Part shown: positions 34,006 through 45,779 of the stretch, in pieces
How positions within the stretch are numbered: the first letter of the stretch is position 1
Layout of the letters: each line of letters opens with the position of its first letter
DNA from: Catonia carolina
Taxonomy: Eukaryota; Arthropoda; Insecta; Hemiptera; Achilidae
NCBI GenBank assembly: GCA_035578175.1
Contig: JAQMRL010000011.1
Location: 1,127,501 to 1,191,500 of the forward strand
Length of the DNA: 64,000 nt
Reading direction: 5' to 3'
Translations under genes and position numbers: made by a program
The notes under the pieces: model-generated
The model's input: only the letters and a program-made list of their open reading frames with translations
Told to the model about the DNA's origin: nothing
Database searches by the model: none

Positions 34006-35445
34006 TCATTATGATATAAATAAATTTGACCGTAAGTTTATCTCATTTTATTTTAAGTTGTGGTTGAGATAACTTTGTGAAGTTCGATTCTTATTTCAGG
34101 TCTGGATTTAGCCGTATATTTTTTATTTCTATGTAATAAGTTTTAAACTTATTAGACTATAAAATAATTATAGTCATGTGTTCTTTACTACCATACGTTT
34201 TTAAATTATGAACAAAGTAAACGTTTGAGGTTAAATTTTAATGAATTTTAATTTCATGGAAAACAATTTGTTAAACTGAAATGAAATTTAAACACATAAG
34301 TTACATCATATATATGAAATTGCATTAAATCAATTTGCCCTTAAAGAAATCTTTTGCATTCGTAAAACAATACTATGTGAACAAAAGTTAACAATAAAAT
34401 ATGAACGCTTTTCCTAACATTAACGAAACAGTAACTATAATAAATTTCTAGTCACTTTCGTAAATCAATTGTGTAAGACTTGTGCTACCAATTAAGGAAT
34501 TTTACAATATTTATGTTGCATTACAGTGTGCTAGTATTTAATATGAAATTCTGTAATTAATTAATTAAATACTGTAATTGTAGTTATTAAAATACCGTAC
34601 ACGACTTTATTTATAATTTTTTTCTTAAAATAGTAGGCCTATTTTCAATTGCCAATTTACAATATTATTTTATTAAATTTGTCAGAGTAATTTGATTTTT
34701 TTGTTTTTAGTTCAAACATTATGATTTTATAAAAAAAAAACTCTATCTTCATGAGAGGGTAACCAAAAAAAAAAACAAATTACTTATTCATAAATAGTTA
34801 TTGTTAATAAATTAATTATATTAACTAAGCAAAATAAAGACCAAAACTAAATTGAAAAAAATATTAGAAAAACATTAAAATAATTGTAGACTATGATAAT
34901 AATTAATTATTTAAATCATTAAATCTTAAAAAAATTATTTCACATAATAAATAATAATTGAAGATTAGGTGACTAGAAGTTGACCCGTAGTAAAGACAAA
35001 CAAGCAATTAATTTTCAAAAAATAAATAAAATAAAATATAAACAAGAATTATTTCAGTTAACCAGTAATATGAAAATAATTTAATTTAAAGATAATCGTA
35101 TGAATAATTTTAATTGCAATGACTAATAAAAATAAATCATAAAACTAATTATTTACAGACAAGATAATAATTTTAAATTAATTACATTATTTTGTAAGAC
35201 GTAATAAATTAGCTATTATCAGTATCTGAATTGTAGAATTCAACTGTGTAACAATTGAATAGACAGTAGTCTTCATATTAATAAGCAAATGACTGTCTTT
35301 ATTGTAGCAGTTGTAGAGATAAGTGGTTTGAACCTAAGAGCTCATAAGCAATGCAAATATTGATATTGATTTTATTTAAATATTTTTCCCGTTTTTACCG
35401 TTAAAAATACTGTAAGTATATCTACATACGAAATATTCATAAAAT
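34006..35445. other. No recognisable feature
   Basis: One of the most AT-rich stretches, dominated by AATTA/TTAAT words; no structure found. Confidence 0.5.
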
Positions 35446-35850
35446 GTGAAAAATTATGCTGGTGGGGGGGGGATAACAGAAAAGACCCGAATTTGACCTA
35501 ACTAAAATAATAATTTGATCCCTACTTAAAAGTAGCGAATTTTACATGTGTAGTATACTAATTCAGTATCCCGTTAAAATTTTTAAAAATCTCAGTTAAA
35601 GGGCGATTTTGACAAATAAGGTTGAGGATGAAGAATGTGAAAATTATGCTGGGAGGGATAACAAAAAGAAACCCTAAATTGACCTACCTAAAATATTAAT
35701 TTCGCCTACCTAAAATAATAACTTGATCCCTACCACCTAAATGTAGCGAATTTTACATGTGTAGTATACAAATTCCGTATCCCGTTAAACTTTATTAAAA
35801 TTTCAGTTAAAGGGCAATTTTGACAAATAAGGTTGACGATGAAGAGGAGG
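35446..35850. repeat. Tandem duplication, about 190-bp period, two copies
   Basis: Unit 1 (35446-35636) and unit 2 (35637-35850) both run from GTGAAAAATTATGCTGG-like sequence through GCGAATTTTACATGTGTAGT to GACAAATAAGGTTGA. Unit 2 has a small internal duplication of CTACCTAAAATA. Confidence 0.8.
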
Positions 35851-36344
35851 AAATGTGAACGAGTTGAAACAAAAAAATAATGGTAACGAGTAGAGTAAAA
35901 ATAGTGACGAAGACAATGTTATAAAGAAGATTATAGGAAATAAATATTTACGGAATCAGAAAACGAATCGCAATAGATACAAGACATTGAGATTAGTCGT
36001 GAGCAGGTGGAAACTGGCCTTGAAGGCGGTCACTTAAAATGACGTAATTTGCAATTGCAACTTTATTGCAAGTGCAACGGCAGATGTTCAACTACAATCA
36101 TTCCCGATGCAATGGGATACTTTTATAGAATCACGATTTTAAGAGTAGCTATAAATTCATAATAAATATCTAATAACTAATTCACACTGGAATATATTTC
36201 GAAAAGCTTTATTTTTCAAAATGAAAAGGAACTCTTCAAAAGAAATCTTTTTTCAGCTGACGTTCAGCACTATTCTATAGAAATCCATTAATTAAAGCTT
36301 TTAATATGCAATAGAACAAATAAAACCGAGTCCCCATTAATAAA

Positions 36345-36530
36345 TGCCATTGACCATCCATCACCAATGCGTAGTTATAACACTGCTGATCTAAAAAGCG
36401 GAACTTCCCGAGTTCGATTCTTGGTTTAGGACCAGATGCCATTAACCAACCATCACCAATACGTAGTTATAACCGTGCTGATCTAAAAAGCGGAACTTCC
36501 CGAGTTCGATTCTTGTTTTAGGACCTGAAA
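36345..36530 (+). repeat. Two tandem tRNA-like units, 93-bp period
   Basis: Units start GCCATTGACCATCCATCACC (36345) and GCCATTAACCAACCATCACC (36438). Each contains GCGGAACTTCCCGAGTTCGA, a B-box-like segment. Probably the head of another tRNA-derived SINE, duplicated. Confidence 0.6.
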
Positions 36531-36543
36531 AGGTTGTTTAAGG

Positions 36544-37467
36544 TAAAAATCTGGTGTGAAACACTCACACGACTTTCTCTCGCCAAGGAAAATAATGAAC
36601 AATGTAACCGAACATTAGTAATAAAACATAAGAAGTAAACAAAAAAAACTAACCTCAAAAAACATAACCTATATTAATCATGAGTGAATTATGCAATATG
36701 AAAATCAACCTGTGAGGCTTAAAAATACGGAATATCACTTTTCACGCTAAACTAGGCTCTGAAGAGAAAAATGCTTTCAATAAAAGTTATAGATCTTTTA
36801 ATTCCCTATGAATTTGATTACATAAACTTTTGTCGTAAAATCCATACAAAGGCTGAAATCTTAAAAAAATCGATGTTGTTACAGATTTTCATGGAAAAAA
36901 TACAGAAAATCACTAATTACCGCTGAACTAAGCGTTATACAAATAAAGTTTTGAATAAAAGTTGTAGGTTTTTAAATTTTCTACAATTTTTACAATAACT
37001 TTTTGCGCTAAAATGGATATTAAAGTCGCAATCTTAAAACAAACGTTTTTTTAAGTGAAAACAGCCTCACCACGAATTTCAGCTGACATGGCGCCTAACC
37101 TATCTTGTAGAGCATAAAAAATTAAGTAAACAAGGCGATTTAAAAAAAATTTGTAAAAGCCGTTTTTGAGAAAATCGTAAAAAAGTTTAAAATGACGCGA
37201 ATAAACTACTACTTCCTGTTGATCGATTTTGATAAAAATGTTCGTGTCGGATCCTCTAGTGATATCTAACTTAAGTTTCACGTTCGTACGATGTTCCTTT
37301 CTTGAGATATTTTGTTTACACATACATAGACCAATCGCTAAAACCATGTTTTTTGGGTTCAGAGGGTCTGAAAACGTGTAGATCCGGTGAAAACTATATT
37401 TCGAAAAATCGACATGAAAACAATACTTTCCTTCCTATATATTTATACAGGCAAGAGAAAGTAAAAA
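36544..37467 (-). repeat. 0.95-kb repeat family, copy 5 (full length)
   Basis: Reverse orientation: TAAAAATCTGGTGTGAAACA at the left, GGCAAGAGAAAGTAAAAA at the right, both internal blocks present. The microsatellite site is short here (CACATACATAG). Confidence 0.75.
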
Positions 37468-38164
37468 CCCAGAGTTAGGGTTCAAAAACTCTAAGTCAAG
37501 TTTAATGACTTACAGTCCCCGCTACAAAAAAGTCCGTTGTACTTAAAGTGCTCTGTTTCAAAAAACAACCAAACGAAAATTTGAACGCTACGATAAATTA
37601 AAGCTCTTTCTTTCCTGCGTTGATTCGTTTAACTTTATTTTTTTGTATTTAAAATTTATCAGAGATAGAGCAATTTACGCATAAAAAGTACCTACTTTTA
37701 AGACGGTTTTCTGTTAATAAGCTGTCAAAATGTCTGTTACTACGTTCAGTCTCTATGCAAAAATTATTTTTTAATTATCTTAAAGATTACAGTTAATTTC
37801 GATAATTTTATTATTTTAAATGCCAAATCAAATGTTTTGCTTTAATATGCCGGCCATTTTAAAAAATGTGCTACTTTGGCGCTCCATGTAAATGAAGGGA
37901 ATTGTTTTTTGGACTGAACCATGAAGTTTTTCAACGTATTGTACCAAGTAACTATAATTATTACTGTTTTTTACTACTCTAAAGAAATTAAAAGAACTTT
38001 AAAAAAAAAATTTAACGACCATTATAAATAAGTTAAATACCGGGTTTACAGCGCTGCAAAGTAAAAGCTTTCCAAATGATTTTTTTGTAAATTTTCAGTG
38101 TGAAGGCCGGCCCATTCTGTTTCCTAAAAAGGCCGCCCTACTACAACATCCGTTTGTGTAGGCC
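37468..38164. other. No recognisable feature
   Basis: AT-rich non-coding. Confidence 0.5.
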
Positions 38165-38315
38165 CTAGTGATCAGCGTAACTCGTTTCTATGCCAGACAT
38201 TTTGGGTTCGATTCACAATCAGTTTTTCATCTTTAATTGTTATTTTTCATCTCTCATTCTGATTCATCTTCACCATCTATATAAGTCCTAATGTGCAAAA
38301 CAGTCGGACGTAAAA
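38165..38315 (+). repeat. tRNA-headed SINE, family X
   Basis: CTAGTGATCAGCGTAACTCG and GGGTTCGATTCAC head, tail CAAAACAGTCGGACGTAAAA. Confidence 0.6.
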
Positions 38316-38731
38316 ATGAAATAAGCGTTTTAAATTTTCGGTTGGCTTTTTAGTAGGTCTACTTTAATTAATTTCTTTGGCACACTAAATTTAGTTCTTT
38401 TCGTATTGCTTTGCTAATTACGAATTAGCCTATTTAATAATAGTTAATGCAATAAAATGACCAAAGTTTTGACATACATAAAATGACGTTCTTAGTGTTT
38501 TGGTCATTTTTGTAAAGATGTTTGTCGATGAGTAAAAGTCCTTTGGTACTTTTTGTTATTAATTTTTAAGATGACTGAGATAATGTTCAGTTTCGTTTGA
38601 AGCATATTAGGTAAATTGATCCTTGGGGTACTCCTGCTCTGATAGTATAGGGAGGATGTCAGAAGAGGAGTAACTTATAGATATAGGAGTATCTATAGGA
38701 GTATAGATACCGTAAAAAAAATACTGTTTTT

Positions 38732-39110
38732 GCCCATAACAGGCAGGTGGAGTTTGAAATTATTTACACTCGATCTGTTAGTTCCAGGGCTACAAATATA
38801 TTCAGTTTCTTCTCACAAGCTCAGCCAATTATATGACTAAAGTATTTAAGAACAAGAGGTGAAGTTACAAAAGACTATAGTTAGAGTTATAATGAATTTC
38901 ATTACACAGCCTGACCCAGTGATGAATGAAGTGAAGGTGTCATTTGCAAGATGGAAAGTAGATGCTTTTCAGACGGCCCAATATGCTGATAAGTATAAAT
39001 TTTCCACTCAGTGAGGATGGCAAGGTAAACAACCTCACTCCTCGTTTTACTTAGTAGAGCCTCTAGAGGTTCAAACCAGCCTTTCAGATGACAACCTAAA
39101 CAAAAACAAC
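38732..39110 (+). repeat. SINE-A copy 8
   Basis: GCCCATAACAGGCAGGTGG to CCTAAACAAAAACAAC. A GTAAAA-rich stretch before (38712) and directly after the tail (39111) may be a decayed target duplication. Confidence 0.8.
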
Positions 39111-40124
39111 GTAAAATATTTATCGGTCAAAAATTATTGCAAAATATAACAGGCGTAGGGTAACTTATAAACGTCAACCCAAACCCAATCAAAATCTTGG
39201 CATATGTCAAAAGACAAGGCACAGGCATATTGTTGTCTATGGTGTCACCCAAAAAAATCAACTATTCTACGATTTGAGTGGTTGAGTGCTTAATACCAAC
39301 CCAAATGGATAGTCAGGAAGAATTTATACATTTATAACAATATACCTGTATAAATAGAAAGAAACAAACAAAGTACTTATTGAAAAATAACTGGGATGTG
39401 AATTCTGTCTATAAGACAATTTAAAATTTAAAAAATACGTTTGGTGTTTTAAACATGTAATTAAAGTGCCCAGAAAGAAAATGATGATACATAAAATATA
39501 TGTTGGATAAAAATTAAAATAAGATGAGTGATTTGAGAGACTTCCACAAACATAAAGATGAAGTTTTGTATTTATATGAAGGTGTTAGAATAATATAATG
39601 ACGAAAAATGAATGTAAAATTGATTCGCCGTTTTTTCTAACTAGCCCAACACAATAGCGTAACACAAGAAGGAGGTATATCATTAAGAAATTAAAATGGC
39701 TTTTTCGATGAGGTAATTAGGACATAAGCCGCATTTATCCGCACGACTTCATTCGGGCTAATGATCTGACAACTCTTAAAGTTCAACTCCTTCATAAATA
39801 AACTTATTTCAATTCATTCCTATTGTTTGGTTGGTTCGTTAAGAGGAAAGCTAATAATTTTAGTTCAAACTTGACCATATGAGTCACTTCTTAACAAACA
39901 GTCAAGGTTATACTCGTATTTTCAGATGTTTCTAATGAAAATAACCATTTTTAAATGAATTTAATTAACTTCAAAGTAAATTTAAAACTTAAAAAATGTT
40001 CCAGAACACGTTACATAAATAACTAAAAACTAAGTTTAGAGATAAAACTAAAATTGTAGCTCGTTTATAATTAGACCCTTCAAAAATCATATACATTGAA
40101 AATATTTTATTTTAAACAATTTTT
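39111..40124. other. No recognisable feature
   Basis: AT-rich non-coding. Confidence 0.5.
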
Positions 40125-40665
40125 TTTGCTACAACTTTATTTTTTTTTACAACTGTACAATTTTTTTACGCACAAATGAGATGTAAATGAGATGGAATGA
40201 ATGAGGAATGTAGGGAATGTGACGTGAATGAGAATCGATCCAGTGACCGATTTTGGCGTGAAATTTTGCAAGGATTGTGGTGCCAATATTTTTCAATGAT
40301 AAAGATTTTAAAACTATGATGGATGATTTTTTTATATGAAATGATTTTTTGTTTTTACGAAATGATAGGCATGACAAAATAAATTAAAATGTGTTTTTTT
40401 ATGTTGGTCGGAGAAGATCCCTATACCACCTTCGTTTCAGCCTTCTGTTAACGGGAAATCGTTAGTTGAAAGAGATTGGACATTTGGATTTATGTGGTCA
40501 ATTGCCTTTGTGTATAATGAGTTGTATGTAGCGTTTACAATGTTTCGAAACGTTGGTACATTCAGGTCTTAGTGAAGGGTAGATTGGCTACGTAAAAAGG
40601 TGCGTTTGTTATTGCTTTAAGTGCTTTCGACTGGTGTCCTTGAAGAATATTCGGTGTTGTATAAA
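40125..40665 (+). repeat. 560-bp unclassified repeat, copy 2
   Basis: Plus-orientation partner of 3885-4445. The frame shared with copy 1 is broken between HLRFSLLLTG and LVERDWTFGFMWSIAFVYN. The donor-like AAG/GTGCGTTTGTT is preserved. Two copies only; could be a mobile element or a segmental duplicate. Confidence 0.65.
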
Positions 40666-41440
40666 GAATATTTGTGATTAACAATAAGTTGTAAATTTAG
40701 CTGAATTAAAATAATAGCGTAGGTACTTCGTGACAGCGCAGCGATTTTTCTTATTTGATACAAATACGAAATTCCAGATGGTCACATGATGAAGAGATTG
40801 ACTCAATTTAAAAACCATCTAAAAGTAAGTATAAAACATTATTTTAATAATAAAACAACGAGTTTACTCACAATGACCTGAACGTTCCTTACGTATTCGA
40901 CACAATAAAGAGTTCTAAATCGTTAATGTCGATGGACGTAAGTCCATCGGGAACGAAAATAACATTTTTTAAAAAATGCTGTAATTCCTTTACCCTTTGT
41001 ACTAAACGGCTGAATTTTAGCTGAAATTAATAAGAAAACATGCAGGAACACTTTTTTAAAACGCAATATTTTTCCTCTTAATCCTCTTGATCGTGCTACA
41101 TGTTCTGAAACATGGACTAAGTAAACAATGCGCTAAAAGCGGGCCCATATTTTATTTTTAAGTTGCTAGAAAATGTCTAATACATTTCCATGTTTTGTAA
41201 TTTATACGAATAATATAAAAAAACCAAGCTTTAAAACGAGCCGTACCAGAAATTTTTATGTTTCTTACTTGGCGAGATAACGGTTCCAAACACAGGCTTC
41301 ATTTTTCATTTTTGTACTATATTTACTTGTGTTTATAGTATTCATTCACATTGAGTTTTTGTCATTTACAACTTTTAAAAGTGGTGGCATTCTTTTAGAA
41401 AAAACTTAATTACTTGATTTATTCCTGTAAATATATTATT
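40666..41440. other. No recognisable feature
   Basis: AT-rich; a palindromic GATGGACGTAAGTCCATC at 40930-40947 is the only local structure. Confidence 0.45.
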
Positions 41441-41764
41441 TTTGTCATCAGTCTCTCGACTGGTTTGATACAGTTCTCCAAACTGTTCTATTTTACGCAA
41501 GTCGTTTCATATCTACATACCTGTAACACCCTACATCTTTTGTAATTTGCTTTATATATTCTAACCTTTGCCTCCCCCTACAATTCACTCCCTCAATATT
41601 ACCCTCCATTATTGATAGACCATTACCTGGATGTCTTAAGATATGCCCCACTAGCCTATTCCTTCTTTTGGTAAGATGCTTCCATATACTTCTTTTTTCA
41701 TTCATGTGCCTAAGAACCTCTAAATTACTTATTTTGTTCACCCACCTAATCTTTAACATTTTCT

Positions 41765-43089
41765 CGGGTGAGGCAGTGAATCGGGCGATTTGGCAACATT
41801 GCATACAGTCTCTTGTAGTGTGGCTAGGAGAATGAGACTACCGCCATCTTGAAGCGTCTGTTTTACCATTTAGTTCCAATGGAGTCGTGGAGCGTTGCAC
41901 AACGAGCATACGCTGTTAAAGCGTATTATGAAAATAATGATAGTTACGTGTTCGCGCAGCGCGTATTTCGTAATTATTTCAATATTCCGCGTTTTGATCC
42001 GATACCTTCAGCTCATGCAATAAAAATATGGGTTAAAAACTTCGAAGAAACAGGCTCAACACTGAAGACACAAACTGGAAGCGTAAAAAGTTTCCGCACA
42101 CCAGAAAACGTTGACGAGGTGCAGTCGGCTGTGTTAAGAAGTCCTACGCGTTCAGCTCGACGGCATGCAATGTCATTCGGCATTTCTAATCGCAGTATGA
42201 GGAGGATTTTACACAAAGATCTACAGTTTAATCCGTTTAAAATTCAGTTAGTGCACGCTTTGAATAATGTTGATCTCGCATCCCTACTTGCTTTTTGTAA
42301 TCGATTATTGGACATGATGAATGACAAGGCAGATCTTCTCAACAATCTTTGGATGAGTGATGAAGCTCACTTTCATCTTTCGGGCTTCGTAAATAAGCAG
42401 AATTTTAGATATTGGTCACGCGAAATCCACAAAAAATACACGAAAAGCCGCTTCACAGTATTAAAGTGACAGTTTGGTGTGAAATATCAACACAGGCTAT
42501 CGCAGGTCCATATTTTTTTAAAGATGACAATGAACGTGCAGTTACAGTGAATACACAGCGCTATGTTAACATGTTAGAGAACTGTCTTCAACCGGAATTA
42601 GTTCGTAATCCAGCTTACCAAAACATGTTTTTTCAACAAGACTGTGCTACCTGCTACACATCCAGGGATTCAATTAATGTTTTGCAACGCTTGTTTCTCA
42701 AACGCGTCATTTCTAAGAACGGAGGCATTTCATGGCCAGCCAGATCACCAGATACCTCTGCATGTGATTAGTTTCTATGAGGACACTTAAAATCCCGTGT
42801 TTTCCGATCTCCACCGCCTCGAAATGTACGGGAACTTAAAGAACGGATACGTGAAGAAGTGGCACGAATTCCTACAGCCACATTACGAAATGTGATGAAT
42901 AACCTTCGTGCACGAGTTCAGGAATGTGTGCGACAAAATGGAGGACATCTTTATGATATGATTTTCAAGTAATTTATAAAAAATTGTAAATATTTATGTA
43001 TTACTTGGTATATTTTTTAAATTAATTAAACTACATTTTTTAATTTCCTCACGGTGTTTTCATAATCGCCCGATTCACAGCCACACCCG
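41765..43089 (+). mobile_element. Tc1/mariner-type element (DD41D spacing), nested in a LINE
   Basis: 26-bp inverted termini (CGGGTGAGGCAGTGAATCGG... and the inverted partner at 43064-43089) with two mismatches. The single transposase gene is broken. The element interrupts the C-terminal coding part of a LINE on the opposite strand. No clean TA duplication is visible at the junctions; the LINE frame suggests the target was around CTTATAA. Confidence 0.82.
41879..42964 (+). pseudogene. DUF4817/Tc1-mariner-type transposase, broken
   Basis: Likely start MESWSVAQRAYAVKAYYENN (41879); an upstream in-frame ATG at 41849 is less typical. It has an N-terminal helix-turn-helix type region, then MSDEAHFHLSGFVNKQNFRYW (first catalytic Asp), FQQDCATCYTS (second), WPARSPDTSACD (third); 41 residues lie between the last two. 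A one-base shift near 42411-42425 moves the frame. TAG at 42768 and TGA at 42777 interrupt a segment expected to read CDFFLWG. Coding similarity then resumes (LKSRVFRSPPPRNVRELKER) to NGGHLYDMIFK-stop at 42962. Not functional. Confidence 0.85.
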
Positions 43090-43165
43090 TTATAACATCA
43101 CATTTCAAAAGCTTCTATCTTCTTCCTTTCTACAGCCCCTATCACCCACGTTCCACTTCCGTACA

Positions 43166-44888
43166 CTCCAAACATAGTGTTTTAAGAAATTTTTCCTAAT
43201 CTGTAAGTTAATGGTTGTAATCAGTAAGCTGTTTTTCATTTCAAGGGCTTTTCTAGAAATATAACAAAACTATAAATACAATGAAATCAATAACTTAGGA
43301 CGTTAAAAACGCGTACTAACATAGACTGATACGGATGATTAAAAAATAATTTACTATAAACAAAACACCTAATAAATTGGACATAGTATTTTATTATTAC
43401 ATTAAAAACAACTAGAAAGGCAGTATTGTACGGAATATTATAATAAAAAAAACATAATATTTCACGGTATAGCTGATGGTCTTGTAATATTACACCAGAT
43501 CAGTAGCACAAGAGTACATAACAGTTGACTAGATATATCTGGAATATAATATATGATTATTACAGCATAAAAAGCAGGTGGGAGGAATCAGTAAAGATAA
43601 AACCAGAATAAGCAGGGTGGATTTTTCTGATAGGCTTATTTTTAATTCGGATGGCTAGTTTTTGATAAAAGATTGGAACCTGTTAAACTTATCTATGGGT
43701 TATAAGACCATAGCCTTATTTACATAATACCATGCATCACCATACTGTAAATGCCCGATGGTATATTATTCCTAAGTGTATTTTAGTACGTTACAAACAC
43801 ATAAACACAGACAATATTACTACTACAGAACAAGGTTGAAAACCATATGTCCTTCTTTTTCTTTAAATTGTTAACCAAGTATCTAATATACACTGCTATT
43901 CCTTCTGTAGCATCGAACCCGTGTTGTCTTTTCACGCGTGATGAAACGCTAGTATATTACTTTGACACGACAAACCTGTCTCCAAACGATTAACTATAAA
44001 AAAAATCAAATGAAAAACTAGTCGCTAAACACACATGTAAATGACCGTATTCCAAATGATCTTGACAACGGCCTTCCTAATTTTGTTAACGTTGTTTCGC
44101 TTATTTATATAATAAAATGAATCTTTGTGTTTTTAGATCCGCTATGTTTTATTATTGTACTTAAATTAACTAGGTAGATAGAGATTTTTTTAAAAATTAA
44201 CAAATTCAATCGTGAACAAAATATATGTTTTGTTAATTTTCGATGACTTAATCTAACAGCGTTAATAAAATTGTTAAATTATAACTGTATTTTTTGGTTT
44301 TATTTTAAAACACTACAACTAACTACACATTAACAAAACCAGCAGAATTTAAATTAATTCAAATGTGTAATGTCCTGATTTTTTCTTGACTGTGGAAATC
44401 ACTTTAAGGTAAATTCTTGATAATGTTTTACACGAGATTTTATTTTAAAATTTTTTGTGGATTTTGTTTTTTACATTACTTCAGATCTTTTGTACATTAA
44501 TGATAGTACAAATAGGGAAGGTTGACATATTTAAGTTTTCCGCATTACTTTACAAAAATAATTATAACACAACGTTACTTTCCTTTATTAGAACTTATTA
44601 TTCTATATTTTGTTACACTATATTGTGTACCGAGTACTCAGAATATTTTTTATTAGAGGTAGGAACATACTGAGTAATTTTAAAGTATATTCAAGTCGAT
44701 TAAGGTTGAAAAGTCGGGTTGTTTAAAACCAAATATTGAAGCATACCGTGGATTTTTCTTCTTTGTTCATTGAAGTTTTTTAAATATTTGCCTTTACATG
44801 TAACTTCATTTGTAAGAATTGTTAACTTTTTAAAAGAAATCCTGGTTATTTTTACAATATGTTGTCGAATTTTTGTTTCATTAGTATA
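43166..44888. other. No recognisable feature
   Basis: AT-rich; the hydrophobic open frame at 44455-44673 looks accidental. Confidence 0.45.
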
Positions 44889-44964
44889 TATGAGGTGTCG
44901 CTGTTAAATAACGAGACTGACGTTTTAAAAAAAATTATTTTAATTTTATACACAATCACTTAAT

Positions 44965-45585
44965 GTCACCTTCAGTATCCACTCCTCTATCCGTACAACG
45001 TTCCATGCGAATTTTCCATTGTTGGAAACAGTGCTGGAAGTCATCTTCTGCTCCTTCAGGACACATGCCGCTTTCTCTTTTACAGCTTCCACAGACTCAA
45101 ATCTTGTCCGTTAGGGAACAGGTAGAAGTCACATGGTGCAAGATCTGGTGTATAAGGTGGATATTCTAACACTGAGATGCTGTACTTGGCTAGGAACCTC
45201 TTGACAGACAACGAGGAATGAGCTGGCGCATTGTCTTGGTGGAGAACCCATGATTTGTCCTTCCACATTTCGAGGGGTTTTTTCTACTCTTTGACGTAGT
45301 TTAGAAAGTACCGCAAGATAATAATATTGATTAAGTGTTTTACCTTCAGGAACCCAGTTAAGGTACACAATCCCATGGATATAAAAAAACAATTATCATT
45401 GCTTTAAATTTTGACTTGCTCATTCGAGGTCTTTTGGCTCTCGGTGAAGTTCGGCTCTTCCAGTGCATGGAATAGCGCTTCATTTCCAGATCATAAGTAA
45501 AAAACCACGTTTCATCACATGTTATTATCATTTGCAAAAAATTTAGGTCATTTTCAATCACTTACAAAGTGTCAGTACAAACATT
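44965..45585 (-). pseudogene. Mariner transposase remnant with first and second Asp regions
   Basis: Minus-strand pieces in three frames: ITCDETWFFTYDLEMKRYSM (first catalytic Asp), GIVYLNWVPEGKTLNQYYYL, then KSWVLHQDNAPAHSSLSVKR and YPPYTPDLAPCDFYLFPN (the other two Asp; 34 residues between, the DD34D mariner spacing). Frameshifts near 45360 and 45250 and loss of the N-terminus make it non-functional. Confidence 0.82.
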
Positions 45586-45587
45586 TT

Positions 45588-45722
45588 TGAGCGGCACGTT
45601 TCCTGAAGGAGCTGACAGAAGATACTTCCAGTATTGTTTCCAACAATGGAAAATTCGCATGGAGCTTTGTAGGGATAGATAAGGAGTGTGAATTGAAGAT
45701 GACAATAAGTGATTATGTATAA
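45588..45722 (+). pseudogene. Mariner transposase C-terminus (inverted duplicate)
   Basis: Plus-strand sequence corresponds to AARFLKELTED... and FQQWKIRMEL.RDR..., with small deletions, matching the C-terminus on the minus strand at 44965-45110. Confidence 0.7.
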
Positions 45723-45779
45723 AATAAAAATAAAATTTTTTACAACGTTAGTCTCGTAATTTAATACCCAAACCTCGTA

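Larger units (their letters stand above)
41441..43165 (-). pseudogene. LINE 3' end (RTE/CR1-like), interrupted by a DNA transposon
   Basis: Minus strand: GTWVIGAVERKKIEAFEM (43100-43165), interruption at 41765-43089, then KMLKIRWVNKISNLEVLRHM, RNRLVGHILRHPGNGLSIME and RLEYIKQITKDVGCYRYVDM. This is the characteristic region after the reverse transcriptase in many arthropod LINE proteins. The frame ends ...NQSRD-stop at about 41448, with the hairpin CAGTC-gaga-GACTG (41449-41462) overlapping the last codons and stop, followed by GATGACAAAAATAATA. Internal stops make it a relic. Confidence 0.78.
44891..45777 (-). mobile_element. Irritans-type mariner, inverted-dimer derivative 2
   Basis: Left end TGAGGTGTCGCTGTTAAATA, right end inverted (CGAGGTTTGGGTATTAAATT), TA on both sides (44889-44890, 45778-45779). 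Same family as 20605-21528, but the switch from minus-strand transposase to plus-strand 3' end is near 45588, at a different place in the gene. It keeps more of the transposase, including the first catalytic region. Confidence 0.87.

Noticed and set aside
41849..41878. Upstream ATG (MKRLFYHLVP) as transposase start
   Set aside because: The next in-frame ATG (MESWSVAQRAYAV) matches the family's usual N-terminus better.
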